From Isoetes taiwanensis (taxonomy: Eukaryota > Streptophyta > Lycopodiopsida > Isoetales > Isoetaceae), in the NCBI GenBank assembly GCA_021234155.1, contig JAJEKV010000127.1, forward strand, positions 370,001 through 434,000: a DNA stretch of 64,000 nt. The letters run 5' to 3'. The first letter of the stretch is position 1, and each line of letters begins with the position of its first letter. A program made the translations under genes and the position numbers. Below the pieces are notes generated by a model. It saw nothing but the letters and a program-made list of their open reading frames with translations. It was not told where the DNA came from and searched no databases. This document shows positions 1-9,899 of the stretch, in pieces.

Positions 1-160
1 ATAGATAGAGTGTGAGCTCGTCACCACAGATGAAACAGTGACACTTCCACAAACTTTCACTGTTCACTTTTAACACTCCTAAGCGATGATCATGATGTGC
101 TGCCCTGCAACAATAGTAGTCCTGATGCTGAGGACAGCATCATTTTTAAGGTGGGGAGAA
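1..160 (+). mobile_element. 3' internal end of a Ty3/gypsy element with polypurine tract
   Basis: The last internal bases of an LTR retrotransposon whose body lies left of the window. Bases 148-160 (AAGGTGGGGAGAA) form a polypurine tract, the primer for plus-strand DNA synthesis, directly abutting an LTR that starts TGTGACGTTCC at 161. The nested gypsy element at 24768-37813 has almost the same tract and LTR start, with a similar GACA-rich lead-in, so the two elements are related. No conserved pol domain is left in these 160 bases. Confidence 0.7.
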
Positions 161-1883
161 TGTGACGTTCCAGGCATTCATACGGTATAATGATGCTTGT
201 AGGGACACGTCACTAGGACATAAGGGGGTAATTGGCTAAGTGGGCATCGACCACAATGGTTTTATTTAGCTATGTTAATAAATCCATTGTGGATAATTAT
301 AAAGTATATAGCCTAATTACCCTAATTAAGCTAAATTAGTTAATTAGCACCAACAAGGGGGTGCCACTTGGCCCAAATCGATTGGGCAAGGCATGGTTTC
401 CATTTTGGACACCCAAATTAGGGCTTTTGTGCCCCAATTCGAATTAGGAGCAATTTGGAGATGGAGGAGAGGAGCTGCCGGCCCAAGGAGGCTATTCTTC
501 GAGTGCCCAAGGAGGCGGTGGCCCAAGGACTGTTCTTTGGCGCCCAAGGAGCAATTTGGCGCCCAAGGACTGTTTTGACCTCACCAAAATCACTATACAA
601 CCCCTAGTTGTTGTTTGCCACCCTTCAGACAAAGACTATGGAAGCACCCCACGATAACGGGTCCAGTAGAAACACCGATTGGTAGTAGTTTAGTTGTGAA
701 TTCTAGGGTAGCCCTGTTGGGCACTTGTTGTGATGTTCTCATTCTGCTTTCTCTACGTGTTTTAATGGTAGGAACTAACCCTTGATTGTAAAGGTAAGTT
801 CTCTTTATATTCGATTCGGGTTTGGTTCCTAAAAAGGATGGATTGATAGTTCTTTGTATGGTATCACTCGGAAATGGGGAAATAAGGGCGGGTAGAGACC
901 TCTCGAACTCATATATCGTTAGTATGTTCCTAGATAAAACCCCTGTAATTCCCAATATTGCGGCTTTTGTGCACAAGAGCCCATCGGGTCCTAGATGCTA
1001 TGGTCCGGCTTAGCACCGGACAAGGAACACAGTGGTGACATGAGGGGTGGGGTCTTGCACGAGCATACAAGGCTCCCCGAGACTCCTACAATGGGGCTAG
1101 GCGATAGCCGTCCACGTAGAGGGCCGGGTATGGGTCCGACACTCCCCAGGTGTAGAGGTGTGATCCGTATGGAGCACCTTGCACTTTGAGTAGATTTAGG
1201 GTGAGTAAGTCGGCACGGATGCGGATCGGAGGGGGTCGCCGATGCGGCACGCGTATTCTCTAGCTCACCCATGGAACCTTTGTGATTCGGAAGGGGACGC
1301 TTCCCAGGCCACGCCTCATCGGACCCAGCGCCATGAACACGAGTAGGCTCAAAGGGTGATACCTTAAACCCGCGTCTCAGGAAGGCTATAAGCGGCCATA
1401 GCGTGAATTGACCCATCCGCAAAGTGTGCAATGTGGGAGGGGCGGATGGAGTGGTCAACCCTAGCCGATGTTCTATGCCAGCCAACGCCATGCCAAGACT
1501 CGGTCTGCTGATCTCTTGAGGCCCAGCCGTCAGTCGATCCTCACTGGAGTCTGAGCCGGGGTGGAACCTGGGGTTTGGGTGTTTTCTTAGGTTTAGATGT
1601 ATATTCTATGCCGTTGGTATTTGGATGGATGCACCACCCTTCGTGGTGGTTATTTATATATGATTTATGCTGTGTGCTAACCCTTGTATTCATGCTTCCG
1701 CGACGTAGGAGTCCCATTGAAGGCGTGGGCCGAATGACCCCTTCGTGTCCTTCTTTCGGGCATCATTTCATAGATGGCCCGAAATAGACGGAGGGCCCTG
1801 CTCATGGCAAGTTGGTTGCCATGGGAGGGGAAAGTCCCTGTATGTATACGGCTGGGTGTCGTATATATTCAGGGAGCGTCACA
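161..1883 (+). repeat. 3' LTR of the left-edge Ty3/gypsy element
   Basis: A 1,723-bp LTR. It starts TGTGACG at 161 and ends CGTCACA at 1877-1883, giving 7-bp inverted termini of the TG...CA type expected for LTR elements. The polypurine tract immediately upstream fixes the orientation. The 5' LTR is outside the window, so identity between LTRs and the target duplication (probably TACTC after 1883) cannot be checked. The interior has no convincing coding sequence; its open frames are short. Confidence 0.72.
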
Positions 1884-1895
1884 TACTCTCTTTTT

Positions 1896-1985
1896 GTTTG
1901 GGTCCCATAGGCCAATTGGTCTCCTTTGGGTCCCATAGGCCAATTGGTCTCCGTGGATGATAAAATCTATTATATTCTATTCTTA
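1896..1985 (+). repeat. LINE 3' tail, with an internal 26-bp duplication
   Basis: The motif GGGTCCCATAGGCCAATTGG followed by TCTCC occurs twice in tandem (about 1900 and 1929), then GTGGATGATAAAA and a short TCTAT-like tail. The same 3' end closes the LINE with a coding remnant at 39917-41002. This is therefore a 5'-truncated LINE, or a SINE sharing its tail. It begins 13 bp after the gypsy LTR. Confidence 0.6.
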
Positions 1986-1989
1986 AAGT

Positions 1990-3520
1990 TATTAATGTTT
2001 GTTGGCTAGGGAAGGCAGCTTAACCCACTACATATTAATGGTTCAATTTAATAACATCCACAAATAGCAAGACATCTATAAACTTTAAAAGAAGCATGGT
2101 CTTATGTTCTTTGTATAAGTTTACTATTACTGCCATCACGAACACATTTGAGTAGTATATTGCGAGTATAATAGCATGGAGCAATCAATATAAGTAGGAC
2201 CATGCTTAGACATGGATCATTTAAATGTATTTATTTCCATACTATAGAAGAATGACCATAAGAACTTCGAGTATTCATAATGTCATAAAACAATCCATAT
2301 TGAAGCATTTAACAAGGAGCATCATGCTAAGATATGCAATGGATTTCCATGGACCATTCCCACATGAAAACCTTCTTGTATACCATAGAGCATGGACCAT
2401 AGGATCCCTAAATTGGCAATGTAACTCCATTTTTTACAGCGATCTTGGAGAAGAAACACCATTATGAGAAAACTATGTCTACACTCTCAAAAAACTAGAA
2501 CGTACTTTCTACCATGGCAAAAACACATCATATGTAGCAGCATAATAGCTATCTACAATTGAAATTGATCAAAGCTTCCAACTTTTCTACCCTATGTATG
2601 ATGATATACATCTTTCGACATGAGACAATTCTACCAAAGCCTCCCAGCCCGAGCATTTGTTAAGAGCCCGACAAGATCGAGCTTCCACTACTATGCTCAT
2701 TTAATTTATGTGATATTTTTTCTTAAAATTAATACAAGAAGTAATACTTTCCTCAAATAGAGGTCTCAAATCCAAATTCATACATCTACCACAAGCAACA
2801 AATGGCACTATCCCATTTCAACCTGAAATCTAAGTTCATTATACATAGCCCAACCTTTTTTTTCCATATTAAATAGTATCATGTTTATGTAGTAAATTCC
2901 CCCTTGAACGACATCATGCCTTTCAATATCTAATTTGCCCATTTCATCCAACCAAATGACCCACATTAACTTATATTTGTACTTATGCCCAACAATATTA
3001 CCTTCTTGCAAGTGGTAGAAGTCCAGTCTGTGAGATTCCATTAGATCAACCATCCCTATTACATTATGGCATGCACCTCTAGATGATCAATATTTAGCAA
3101 TATCCTATGCAGTGGGTAGGTAACCTGCGGGTATTCTTTTCTAAAGCCATTGCCAAATTAGTACCAACGCATTCTCCAGGTGTGTTAGTTGCCAAACTGA
3201 TTAAGTATCTTGGCAGCACTTTCTTTACAAATAATGGTATTTTTGCATCAACTTCATTGGTTAAGCATTTTAATGATGGTAAGCACATTGCTTTTATGAC
3301 AAAAAATCAACAATAAAGCCATATCATCTGTGTTTTTGTGACGTTATATGTAGGTTGATGTTCAACTTATTCTTCCTCTGCTGACATGTTCTACTTTGTT
3401 ATCTCAATTTTAGAGTTCTTGCTCCTAAGTTGTGTCATAGAGCATTCAGTTTGAGTTTTATAGTTACATCTGGCTGCAAAGGAATCAACATAAAGGCAAT
3501 GATTAGATTTTGAAGCTTGG
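1990..3520. other. AT-rich intergenic DNA, nothing recognised
   Basis: Only short open frames, none with a recognisable motif. An 81-codon minus-strand frame at 2808-3053 and a 69-codon plus-strand frame at 3107-3316 look like chance frames in AT-rich DNA. Confidence 0.4.
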
Positions 3521-3523
3521 ATA

Positions 3524-3710
3524 GAGAATGAGAATGAGAATGAGAATGAGAATGAGAATGAGAATGAGAATGAGAATGAGAATGAGAATGAGAATGAGAA
3601 TGAGAATGAGAATGAGAATGAGAATGAGAATGAGAATGAGAATGAGAATGAGAATGAGAATGAGAATGAGAATGAGAATGAGAATGAGAATGAGAATGAG
3701 AATGAGAATG
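3524..3710 (-). repeat. Hexamer microsatellite (ATTCTC)n, about 31 units
   Basis: About 187 bp of near-perfect GAGAAT units, read as CATTCT/ATTCTC on the minus strand. It directly follows a minus-strand LINE 3' tail at 3711-3770, and the unit extends that tail's terminal TCATTCT. The array is thus best read as an expanded LINE 3' terminus. The long Phe-Ser and Met-Arg frames across it are artefacts of the repeat. Confidence 0.95.
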
Positions 3711-3772
3711 ATTTTTTATCGTCCACTGAGGCCAATCGGCCTATGGGACCCACAAGGAGAGCAGCAAACTTA
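3711..3772 (-). repeat. LINE 3' end, minus strand
   Basis: On the minus strand this reads AGTTTGCTGCTCTCC, GTGGGTCCCATAGGCCGATTGG, CTCAGTGGACGATAAAA and then the hexamer array. It matches the end of the LINE at 40925-41002 almost base for base, including the AGTTTGCTGC block upstream of the tail. The copy is strongly 5'-truncated. Confidence 0.7.
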
Positions 3773-3986
3773 AGTGGCATTCATTCCTATGTCTATACAT
3801 AAATTATTATTTTGATTTATTTCGATGAGCTGACAGTTGTAATTGAAGATTACCAGCTATCTCTGCATCTTACAAGGCAAGTATCTTCTACAAACTTATA
3901 GTTGATAGTGGCATGCTTAAGATGTAGTAGACTTTTGTATTTCCTAGATGGTGCCAAGTTATGATGGTATCATGATTATAGCTCCA

Positions 3987-4427
3987 TCAACAGTACATAA
4001 CTTGCAAGCAACATAGCTGAAATTGCATATGCCTAGATAACAAATGCAGATGTCTAAAAGCAAACCATAGATTTCCAACAAGGATCCTTTTTATGATGAT
4101 CATTGCGGCAACGAGTATTCTTCCAGTGTCATTACTAAAAACAAAATACATCATAACTTTTATGATGCAGTTGGATTTACAGCGATCGAAAAGACTTCGA
4201 GGAAAAATATCATTAGGATATGCAAAGCAAAGCAAATTTGCTGAACCTTTAAGACGAGCATGTTGAAGATTGACACAACTAAGGAGTTCAACGTCCATAG
4301 GGGGACACTTTTCTACATGACTATGTTTATAATTGGATGTTGCATAAGCTTCGAGCAATATATGTCTAGAACATGACGTTAATGCGTCCCTTAATGCACA
4401 TATTCTACCTGTATTTATGCCCGGCAC
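3987..4427 (-). other. Unrecognised 146-codon open frame
   Basis: An open frame with many Cys, Leu and His residues but no motif I recognise. Codon use is not clearly gene-like, and no promoter or neighbouring exon supports it. It may be a chance frame in a non-coding repeat. Confidence 0.12.
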
Positions 4428-4639
4428 TAGTTACAATTTGGTTTTAGATGACGAGGACCCCTTTAAATTGTTACTAAAGCCCGACAATGCCAGACATCAT
4501 AACTAGTTAAGAGTGTAACCTAACATACAAAATCAATTTTCCACTCTAAAAACCACTCTAATAGGTGGGTTTTATTGAGGAAAAATATTTTTGCATTCAC
4601 TATCATAGTGGTTTATAGTGGTTTATGATAGTTAAAGTT

Positions 4640-4852
4640 TTGGGTGCCTTGTGCGTTAAGTCGGGGTTTTTTTATCCTAGATATCGATTTTTCTTCTTGA
4701 TAGACGACAATCTGTTAGCAAGAAAAAGATCAAGAAACATACAAATGGACTACGACATGGGACATGTCTCTGTTGTATTATTTCTTGTATTGGGTCCCAT
4801 AGACCTTTTGGTCTCCGTGGATAATAAAGTTCAATTCAATTTAATTCAGTTT
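4640..4852 (+). repeat. LINE 3' end with (TTCAA)n-type tail
   Basis: CGGGGTTTTTTTATCC near 4662 resembles the GGGGTTTTTTTTAACC block of the LINE 3'UTR at about 40900. The diagnostic TGGGTCCCATAGACC follows at 4791, then GGTCTCCGTGGATAATAAA and TTCAATTCAA repeats. The tail repeat differs from the hexamer copy at 3524. Confidence 0.6.
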
Positions 4853-5069
4853 CTTCCAACATCTTATATGTATATCTGACCATTGCATAGATGTCCAAGG
4901 CATTGTTGTATATCATGCAGATTAATCGCTGGAAGTTTAGGGTCCCGTGATGTCTTTCTTACCACATATAGGAGAACTTAGAGTGTACTTAAAAAGTCTT
5001 CTTGACTCGGCCTCTCGAAGTTGTCCATCCTTCTATAAGAATCCTTCCTCTTAAGTTTGCTAGATTAGA

Positions 5070-5255
5070 ATGTCATGTACTCTACTGTTAAAAGATAGTG
5101 AACATGGTATGACACTCAACTTCCAAATCTTGCATATGGCTAGGGGTTTGCAATGTCTTAGAGCTCATTCGTTTGAAGCAATATGGTTTCTCGGTAAGTT
5201 TTGGGATGCTAGTGATTTGGAAATGTTTGGAGATGGTAAAGACAAGATATTATAA
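5070..5255 (+). pseudogene. Possible LINE ORF2 C-terminal remnant
   Basis: A 61-codon open frame containing FLGKFWDASDLE, which resembles FLSKLWDASALE in the LINE reading frame at 39917-40429. Eight of the 12 aligned residues agree. Nothing else of the domain survives. It lies immediately outside the DIRS-like element that starts at 5264. Chance similarity is possible. Confidence 0.3.
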
Positions 5256-5263
5256 AGAATAAA

Positions 5264-5570
5264 TTCTCAAAACCAGTAGAGGCAAGACACATAGAAATGA
5301 ATGGCCCAACCGGGCGTCTCACTAATAATCAGAATCACAATACACAAGCTATGAATGGCCCAACCGGGCGTCTCACTAATAATCAGAATCACAATACACA
5401 AGCTGAATGAATGGCCCAACCGGGCGTCTCACTAATAATCAGAATCACAATACACAAGATGAATGGCCCAACCGGGCGTCTCACTAATAATCAGAATCAC
5501 AATACACAAGCTATGGCCCAACCGGGCGTCTCACTAATAATCAGAATCACAATACACAAGCTGATCCAGC
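5264..5570 (-). repeat. B2 split repeat of DIRS-1, expanded to five tandem copies
   Basis: TTCTCAAAACCAGTAGAGGC and the following sequence match B1 at 6753-6844. The segment beginning ATGGCCCAACCGGGCGTCTC is then repeated five times, with starts at 5301, 5355, 5411, 5463 and 5513 (spacings 54, 56, 52 and 50 bp). B1 has one copy. Spacing differences come from variable linkers of the GAATGA/CTATG type. B2 is the outer 3' terminus of the element. Confidence 0.85.
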
Positions 5571-5857
5571 ATGCTCAACTTCCACTAAAACCACATCCTC
5601 CATACATGTTAATAAGAGCTGTGCCAACAACAATGTCCGCATCATAATCAACTATCCAGGAATATGTCTGTGAATAGCTTTACCCCGACGACCAATCATT
5701 TGTTAAAACTTGAACATGCATTAAGAACAGTAACCATGGTAATCCTGTTTGACCTCAAGCCATGCACTTGCATCTGCTGAAAAAAAAACAGAAAAGCATC
5801 ATCCTCGGCTCTCGCTCGCCATAAGATCAGCAACTTGCCTTCCTCGCTACACACTTC

Positions 5858-6437
5858 GCCATCTCGCTACTCCGGTTCCTTACCGCTGAACTTGCTGAAA
5901 ACAAAAGGAGCTGCTACAGGACATGACGAAATACACTCCCAAAATAAGCCAAATGGACACGAGAAGAGGCCACTCCTTATGTGTAAATCCCATACATGAA
6001 AAATGTGATTGCATGCTACTTCAGTATACCCGATCTTACAAGAAACATCAAGCGGATCCACAAAATAAGAATGTATTGTGGCATATGGAGTCCCTGCGAA
6101 TCAACCTCTGAAACAACTAGAAACCGGTCAGCAAGGCCATCTCGCTGCTCCGGTTTCCCCTTACTCGCTGAAAATATCCGAAACCTCGTACTTGCTGCGA
6201 ACAAAAGGAGCTGCTACAGGACATGACGAAAATACACTCCCAAATAAGCCAAATGGACACGTAAGAGGCCACTCCTTATGTGTAAATCCCATACATGAAA
6301 AAATGTGATTGCAATGCTACTTCCGTGATACCCGCCTTTTGAAAACATCAAAGCGGATCCACAAAATAAGAATGTATTGTGGCAAATGGAGTCCCTGCGA
6401 TGCAACATCTGAAACAACTAGAAACCGGTCAGCAAGG
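5858..6437 (-). repeat. Two tandem copies of a roughly 280-300-bp unit between A2 and B2
   Basis: Unit 1 (about 5858-6135) and unit 2 (about 6136-6437) are near identical. Shared landmarks include GGAGCTGCTACAGGACATGA, GCCACTCCTTATGTGTAAAT and GAAACAACTAGAAACCGGTC. Flanking sequence near 5572 and 6455 also repeats (CATGCTCAACTTCCACTAAA). Short frames across the units are not convincing genes. The block expands the normally compact 3' end of the element. Confidence 0.8.
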
Positions 6438-6563
6438 GAAAACTCCGCCAAGCATGCTCAACTTCCACTAAAATATGACACGAGGGTCTCAACCACTTCA
6501 CCACAACCGCACTAGGGCTCTACCTCAAACTCTAAACAACAGCCAGGGAGGGTGGGTCTAGGG

Positions 6564-6753
6564 GAAATGCTAAGCAAACTTGGAGGAGACGCCGTGGATG
6601 AGCTGATGAAGAAACCAAGAAAGCATACAGTATAAGAAGGCCGCCTAGGATCCTAACGGACTGTGTTCAACTACTTGCGGGGATCCTAACAAACTACAAT
6701 GGTTTTGAGAACCTTATTTATCTTCTCTTCGTGAATCGAAGATAAATATCATT
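6564..6753 (-). repeat. A2 split repeat of DIRS-1
   Basis: About 190 bp in the same orientation as A1 (20340-20525) and roughly 90% identical to it. Shared landmarks include ATGCTAAGCAAACTTGG, AGCTGATGAAGAAACCAAG and GTGAATCGAAGATAAATATC. On the minus strand B1 runs directly into A2 at about 6753. That is the B-A junction expected if A2 was copied from a circular intermediate. Confidence 0.87.
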
Positions 6754-6844
6754 TCTCAAAACCAGTAGAGGCAAGACACATAGAAATGAATGGCCCAACC
6801 GGGCGTCTCACTAATAATCAGAATCACAATACACAAGCTGATAA
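6753..6844 (-). repeat. B1 split repeat of DIRS-1
   Basis: A 92-bp single copy of the B sequence lying between the recombinase stop codon (6863) and A2. It matches the start of B2 at 5264-5350. Confidence 0.87.
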
Positions 6845-6862
6845 ACAGAGGCAGCCAAGTAA

Positions 6863-8098
6863 CTATGCAAGCAACGAGGGAGAAAAGGCCAAATGCACTA
6901 AGGAGTGGCCATCCTCAGGTTCTAAACCCAAGGAGCGGGAAACTAACAGTTGATGTTGCAAGGATGGGCAGACATATCCGTTCTTGGCTGACTCGGAGCG
7001 CCAACGCCCATGTGCCTTGAAAATTCTGTCGGGAACATTGAAAGCCGCAGCTGTAGTTGCTCCTCCTCTTCTTGCCGAGTGGGTTCCAAAGGCATTTGCA
7101 TTTTCACCAATAGCAGCCAGGCATTGCTTAAACCACGTCCGCAAAGTGGTGTATGACACTGATTTCCTTCTTATGAAACAACCTTCACGAGTTCTCCGGA
7201 TGCCCCTTAATAGGTGACCACCATCCGGCCCATCAATTGCACTGTATTTGCCTAACCGTAGCAATCTTTCCAACAAGCTGACTGGGCAGTAAGGGCCATG
7301 AATCCGTGCAAAAGAGACCCAAGCTCCAGCCCCAGATTGATCAGTCTTGGAGGCCCGGATGAAGAGACTGGCATGGGATTCAAGAATCAGTATCTCATTC
7401 CAATGCAAATTAAGGAGCTCGCTACTACGGAGGAAAGCAACAAAAGCAAGCACAATGGATGTACACCTCATAATGTCAAACAAGGATGCAGACGGTGATG
7501 CAAAATTATCAATCAGTTTGTGTATCATACATGGAAGGATAGGCTGCTTTTTCCTTGCCATAGCTGAAGACGACCTCTTTGCAATGTCACGGGCAAGACT
7601 TACAAGGGGGTGATCCGTGGGCTTTGGAAAACCGGCCAAGAGATGATGGAAAGCAATGGAGGAGATGGAGGTATTGACACGTGCTAGTGGGTTAGGGGAG
7701 GACAATAACCGGGTGACATAAAGGCATATGGTTGATGCACTAGCAGGGAGGAAAGGCAGGCTCTTGGAACTGCACCAATTTTTGAAAAGCAACCATGGAC
7801 GATGGTAACACCTCAGCGTATTCACGGATCTAGAAGACATCAACATATTCTGAAAACAACTCTTCAACGCAACCAACTCATTGTCACCATTCACATAGTT
7901 CCAAAATTCTGAAACAAACACATCGCACAACAAAACCAAAGAACCAAACTCACCTAGTCGGAGATTTATGATCCGTAATGCAATAAGAGGACTCGCTGGC
8001 TTGTGTTGTGGCAGTTTTGAGAACACGCTTGGTGTAAGACCCCTCCCACCCGCCGGAAAATACAAGTGGTCGACTATTGTTGAACCATTCTCCATCAA
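6863..8098 (-). CDS. Tyrosine recombinase of the DIRS-like retrotransposon
   Basis: A 411-codon intact frame. In tyrosine recombinases a conserved Arg-Lys-His-Arg-His/Trp-Tyr set cleaves and rejoins DNA; in DIRS-type elements the enzyme integrates the circular retrotransposon DNA. The whole set is visible: Arg224 in FLRSSELLNLHW, Lys251 in ASKTDQSGAG, His340 and Arg343 in HSARRGGAT, His363 in HGRW, and the candidate nucleophile Tyr375 in NGYV. Residues 60-180 fit an N-terminal SAM-like core-binding domain. The frame overlaps the 3' end of the RNase H frame by about 150 bp, a common arrangement in DIRS elements, so the first Met may not be the true start. The stop lies 19 bp before the B1 repeat. 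This is the best preserved gene in the window; that all catalytic residues survive suggests a fairly recent insertion. Confidence 0.92.
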   Translation of the reverse strand: MMENGSTIVDHLYFPAGGRGLTPSVFSKLPQHKPASPLIALRIINLRLGEFGSLVLLCDVFVSEFWNYVNGDNELVALKSCFQNMLMSSRSVNTLRCYHRPWLLFKNWCSSKSLPFLPASASTICLYVTRLLSSPNPLARVNTSISSIAFHHLLAGFPKPTDHPLVSLARDIAKRSSSAMARKKQPILPCMIHKLIDNFASPSASLFDIMRCTSIVLAFVAFLRSSELLNLHWNEILILESHASLFIRASKTDQSGAGAWVSFARIHGPYCPVSLLERLLRLGKYSAIDGPDGGHLLRGIRRTREGCFIRRKSVSYTTLRTWFKQCLAAIGENANAFGTHSARRGGATTAAAFNVPDRIFKAHGRWRSESAKNGYVCPSLQHQLLVSRSLGLEPEDGHSLVHLAFSPSLLA

Positions 8099-8464
8099 TG
8101 TCGTGCAAAGCCGGCCACCAAGGCGCTGACTCCCAATGAAACACTACAAGGGTACAGTTTGCTTGGCATTCCCGTGCAAAGGAAAAAGCTTTGAATGTTA
8201 AAGCTGGAGGTGGAAAACAGAAGCTATTGGTGCCATGCCACGACTGAGCAAAGGCATTGGGTGGGCAAGGATCTCCAGGAATAGGATGCCAGCAATTGAA
8301 CTTTGGCAAACGGTGGTTATCCAAGTTAGCAAAACGGTCCCAATCATGGGGACCCCAGGCTGATTCAATGATGTTAAAAAGCTCTGGTGTAAGGCCATAA
8401 TCGTCAAAATCCCTCAATTTTGACAAGTAGTCTGCCCATTGATTAAGGCTACGCGGAATCCATG
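7950..8464 (-). pseudogene. RNase H C-terminal part and linker of DIRS-1, 3' of the CACTA insertion
   Basis: The frame begins WIPRSLNQWADYLSK at the insertion edge, the conserved end of DIRS RNase H. It continues with a Trp/Pro-rich linker (DWDRF, a PPP block, WHGTNSF and ESAPWWPAL) typical of the segment before the recombinase. The first half of the domain lies at 17816-18129, beyond the CACTA element. Residues upstream of WIPR in this frame are translated CACTA terminal sequence. The frame ends inside the recombinase gene in a different phase. Confidence 0.85.
8462..8464. repeat. 3-bp target-site duplication (ATG), left
   Basis: ATG precedes the left CACTA terminus at 8465; the same ATG follows the right terminus at 17816-17818. 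A 3-bp duplication is the signature of the CACTA superfamily. Confidence 0.8.
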
Positions 8465-8491
8465 CACAACCACCCCAATTCTGGGACCACA
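8465..8491 (+). repeat. Left terminal inverted repeat of the CACTA element
   Basis: Starts CACAACCACCCC (canonical CACTA with one change) and pairs with 17789-17815 with four mismatches in 27. Confidence 0.85.
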
Positions 8492-8499
8492 CTTAAAAA

Positions 8500-9800
8500 C
8501 AACAGTTAAAAAAAGACCACATGTCGTTGTTCAAAAAAATCTACATGTGGTTATGTGGAGGTGTGGTTTATTAAGAAGGCGGTGTAGTTTTTTTTAAGGA
8601 GCTATAGTTTTTTTTTTTTTGAAGATGTGGTCTTTTTTTAAGGTGCGGTTTTTTTAAAGGAAGTGTTGTTTTTTTTTTAAAGAGGGTGTTGTTTTTAAGA
8701 AGGCGTTGTTTTTTGAGGTGTGGTTTATAACTAGGTGTAGTTTTTAAGTAGTTGTTTTTTATGGAAGTGTAGTTTTTTGAGGTGTGGTTTATAAGGAGGT
8801 GTAGTTTTAAAGTGGTTGTTTTTTAAGGAAGTATAGTTTTCTGAAGTGGTGTGATTTTTTTAATCGAGGTGTTGTTTTTTGAGGTGTGGTTTATAAGCAA
8901 GTGTAGTTTTTAAATAGCTGTTTTTTAAAGAAGTATGGTTTTTTAAAGTGTGGTTTATAAGTGGGTGTAGTTTTTTAAGTGGTTTTTTTTTTTAATGAAG
9001 TATGGTTTTCCTGAAGTTTAGATGTAGTTTTTAAGTGGTTTTTTTTTTTTAAGAAGTGTGGTTTTCTGAAGTGGTGTGGTTTATAACTAGGTAGTAGCTA
9101 TTTATTAAGGAAGTTTGGTTTTTGAGGTGTGATTTATAACTAGGGGTAGTTTCTAAGTATTTTTTTTTTTAAAGGAAGTATGGTTTTTGAGGCTTGACCA
9201 TGCCAAAGTAGCTCAAACAGACTGTTTAGATAACTAGGTGTAGTTTTAAGTAGTTGTTTTATATGGAAGTATAATTTTTAGAAGTGTGGTTTATAGTGAC
9301 GTGTAGTTTTTAAGTGGTTGTTTTTTAAGGAAGTATGGTTTTCTGAAGTGGTGTGATTTTTATAATTGAGATGTTTTTTTTGAGGTGTGGTTTATAAGTG
9401 GGTGTAGTTTTTAAATGGTTGTTTTTAAATAAGTATGGTTTTTGAAGTGTGGTTTATGTAAGCGGGTGTAGTTTTTAAGTGGCCATTTTTTAATGAAATA
9501 TGATTTTCTGAAGTGGTGTAGTTTATAATTAGGTGTAGTTTTTAAGAAGCTATTTTTAAGGAAGTATGATTTTTTTAGGTGTGGTTTATATAACTAGGTG
9601 TAGTTTTTAAGTAGCTGTTTTTTAAAGTAAGTATGGTTTTTTTAGGTGTGGTTTATAAGTAGGTGTAGTTTTTAAGTGGCTTTTTTCTAAAGAAGTGTGG
9701 TTTTCTGAAGTGGTGTGGTTTATAACAAGGTGTAGTTTTTACGTAGCTATTTCTTAAGGAAGTATAGTTTTTTTGAGGTGTTTTTGAGGCTATTTCTTAA
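8500..9800 (+). repeat. Left subterminal motif array of the CACTA element
   Basis: About 1.3 kb built from GGTGTGGTTTATAA, GGTGTAGTTTTTAAG, TGGTTGTTTTTTAAGG and AAGTATGGTTTTC modules that recur every 70-80 bp with variation. The reverse-complement motifs (AAACCACA, AACAACA) fill 16985-17790 at the other end. In En/Spm such motifs bind TnpA; binding here is an inference. Confidence 0.8.
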
Positions 9801-9899
9801 GCAAAGCACCACCACTTGGAATATTGTTTGTGTGCTCAAATTTGGAAATGTATCGTATTGTTTTACATTCGTGAAAAATACCTTCAACGGTTAGATCCA

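Noticed and set aside
3391-3780. Long Phe-Ser and Met-Arg open frames
   Set aside because: They are translations of the hexamer microsatellite, which has no stop codon in these frames.
5264-5570. CRISPR-like array of spaced repeats
   Set aside because: The repeat is longer than the linkers, there are no unique spacers, and the sequence is the B repeat of a retrotransposon.
6863-8098. Phage-type or bacterial integrase
   Set aside because: The recombinase sits behind DIRS RNase H and Gag with split repeats, so it belongs to a retrotransposon and not to a prophage.
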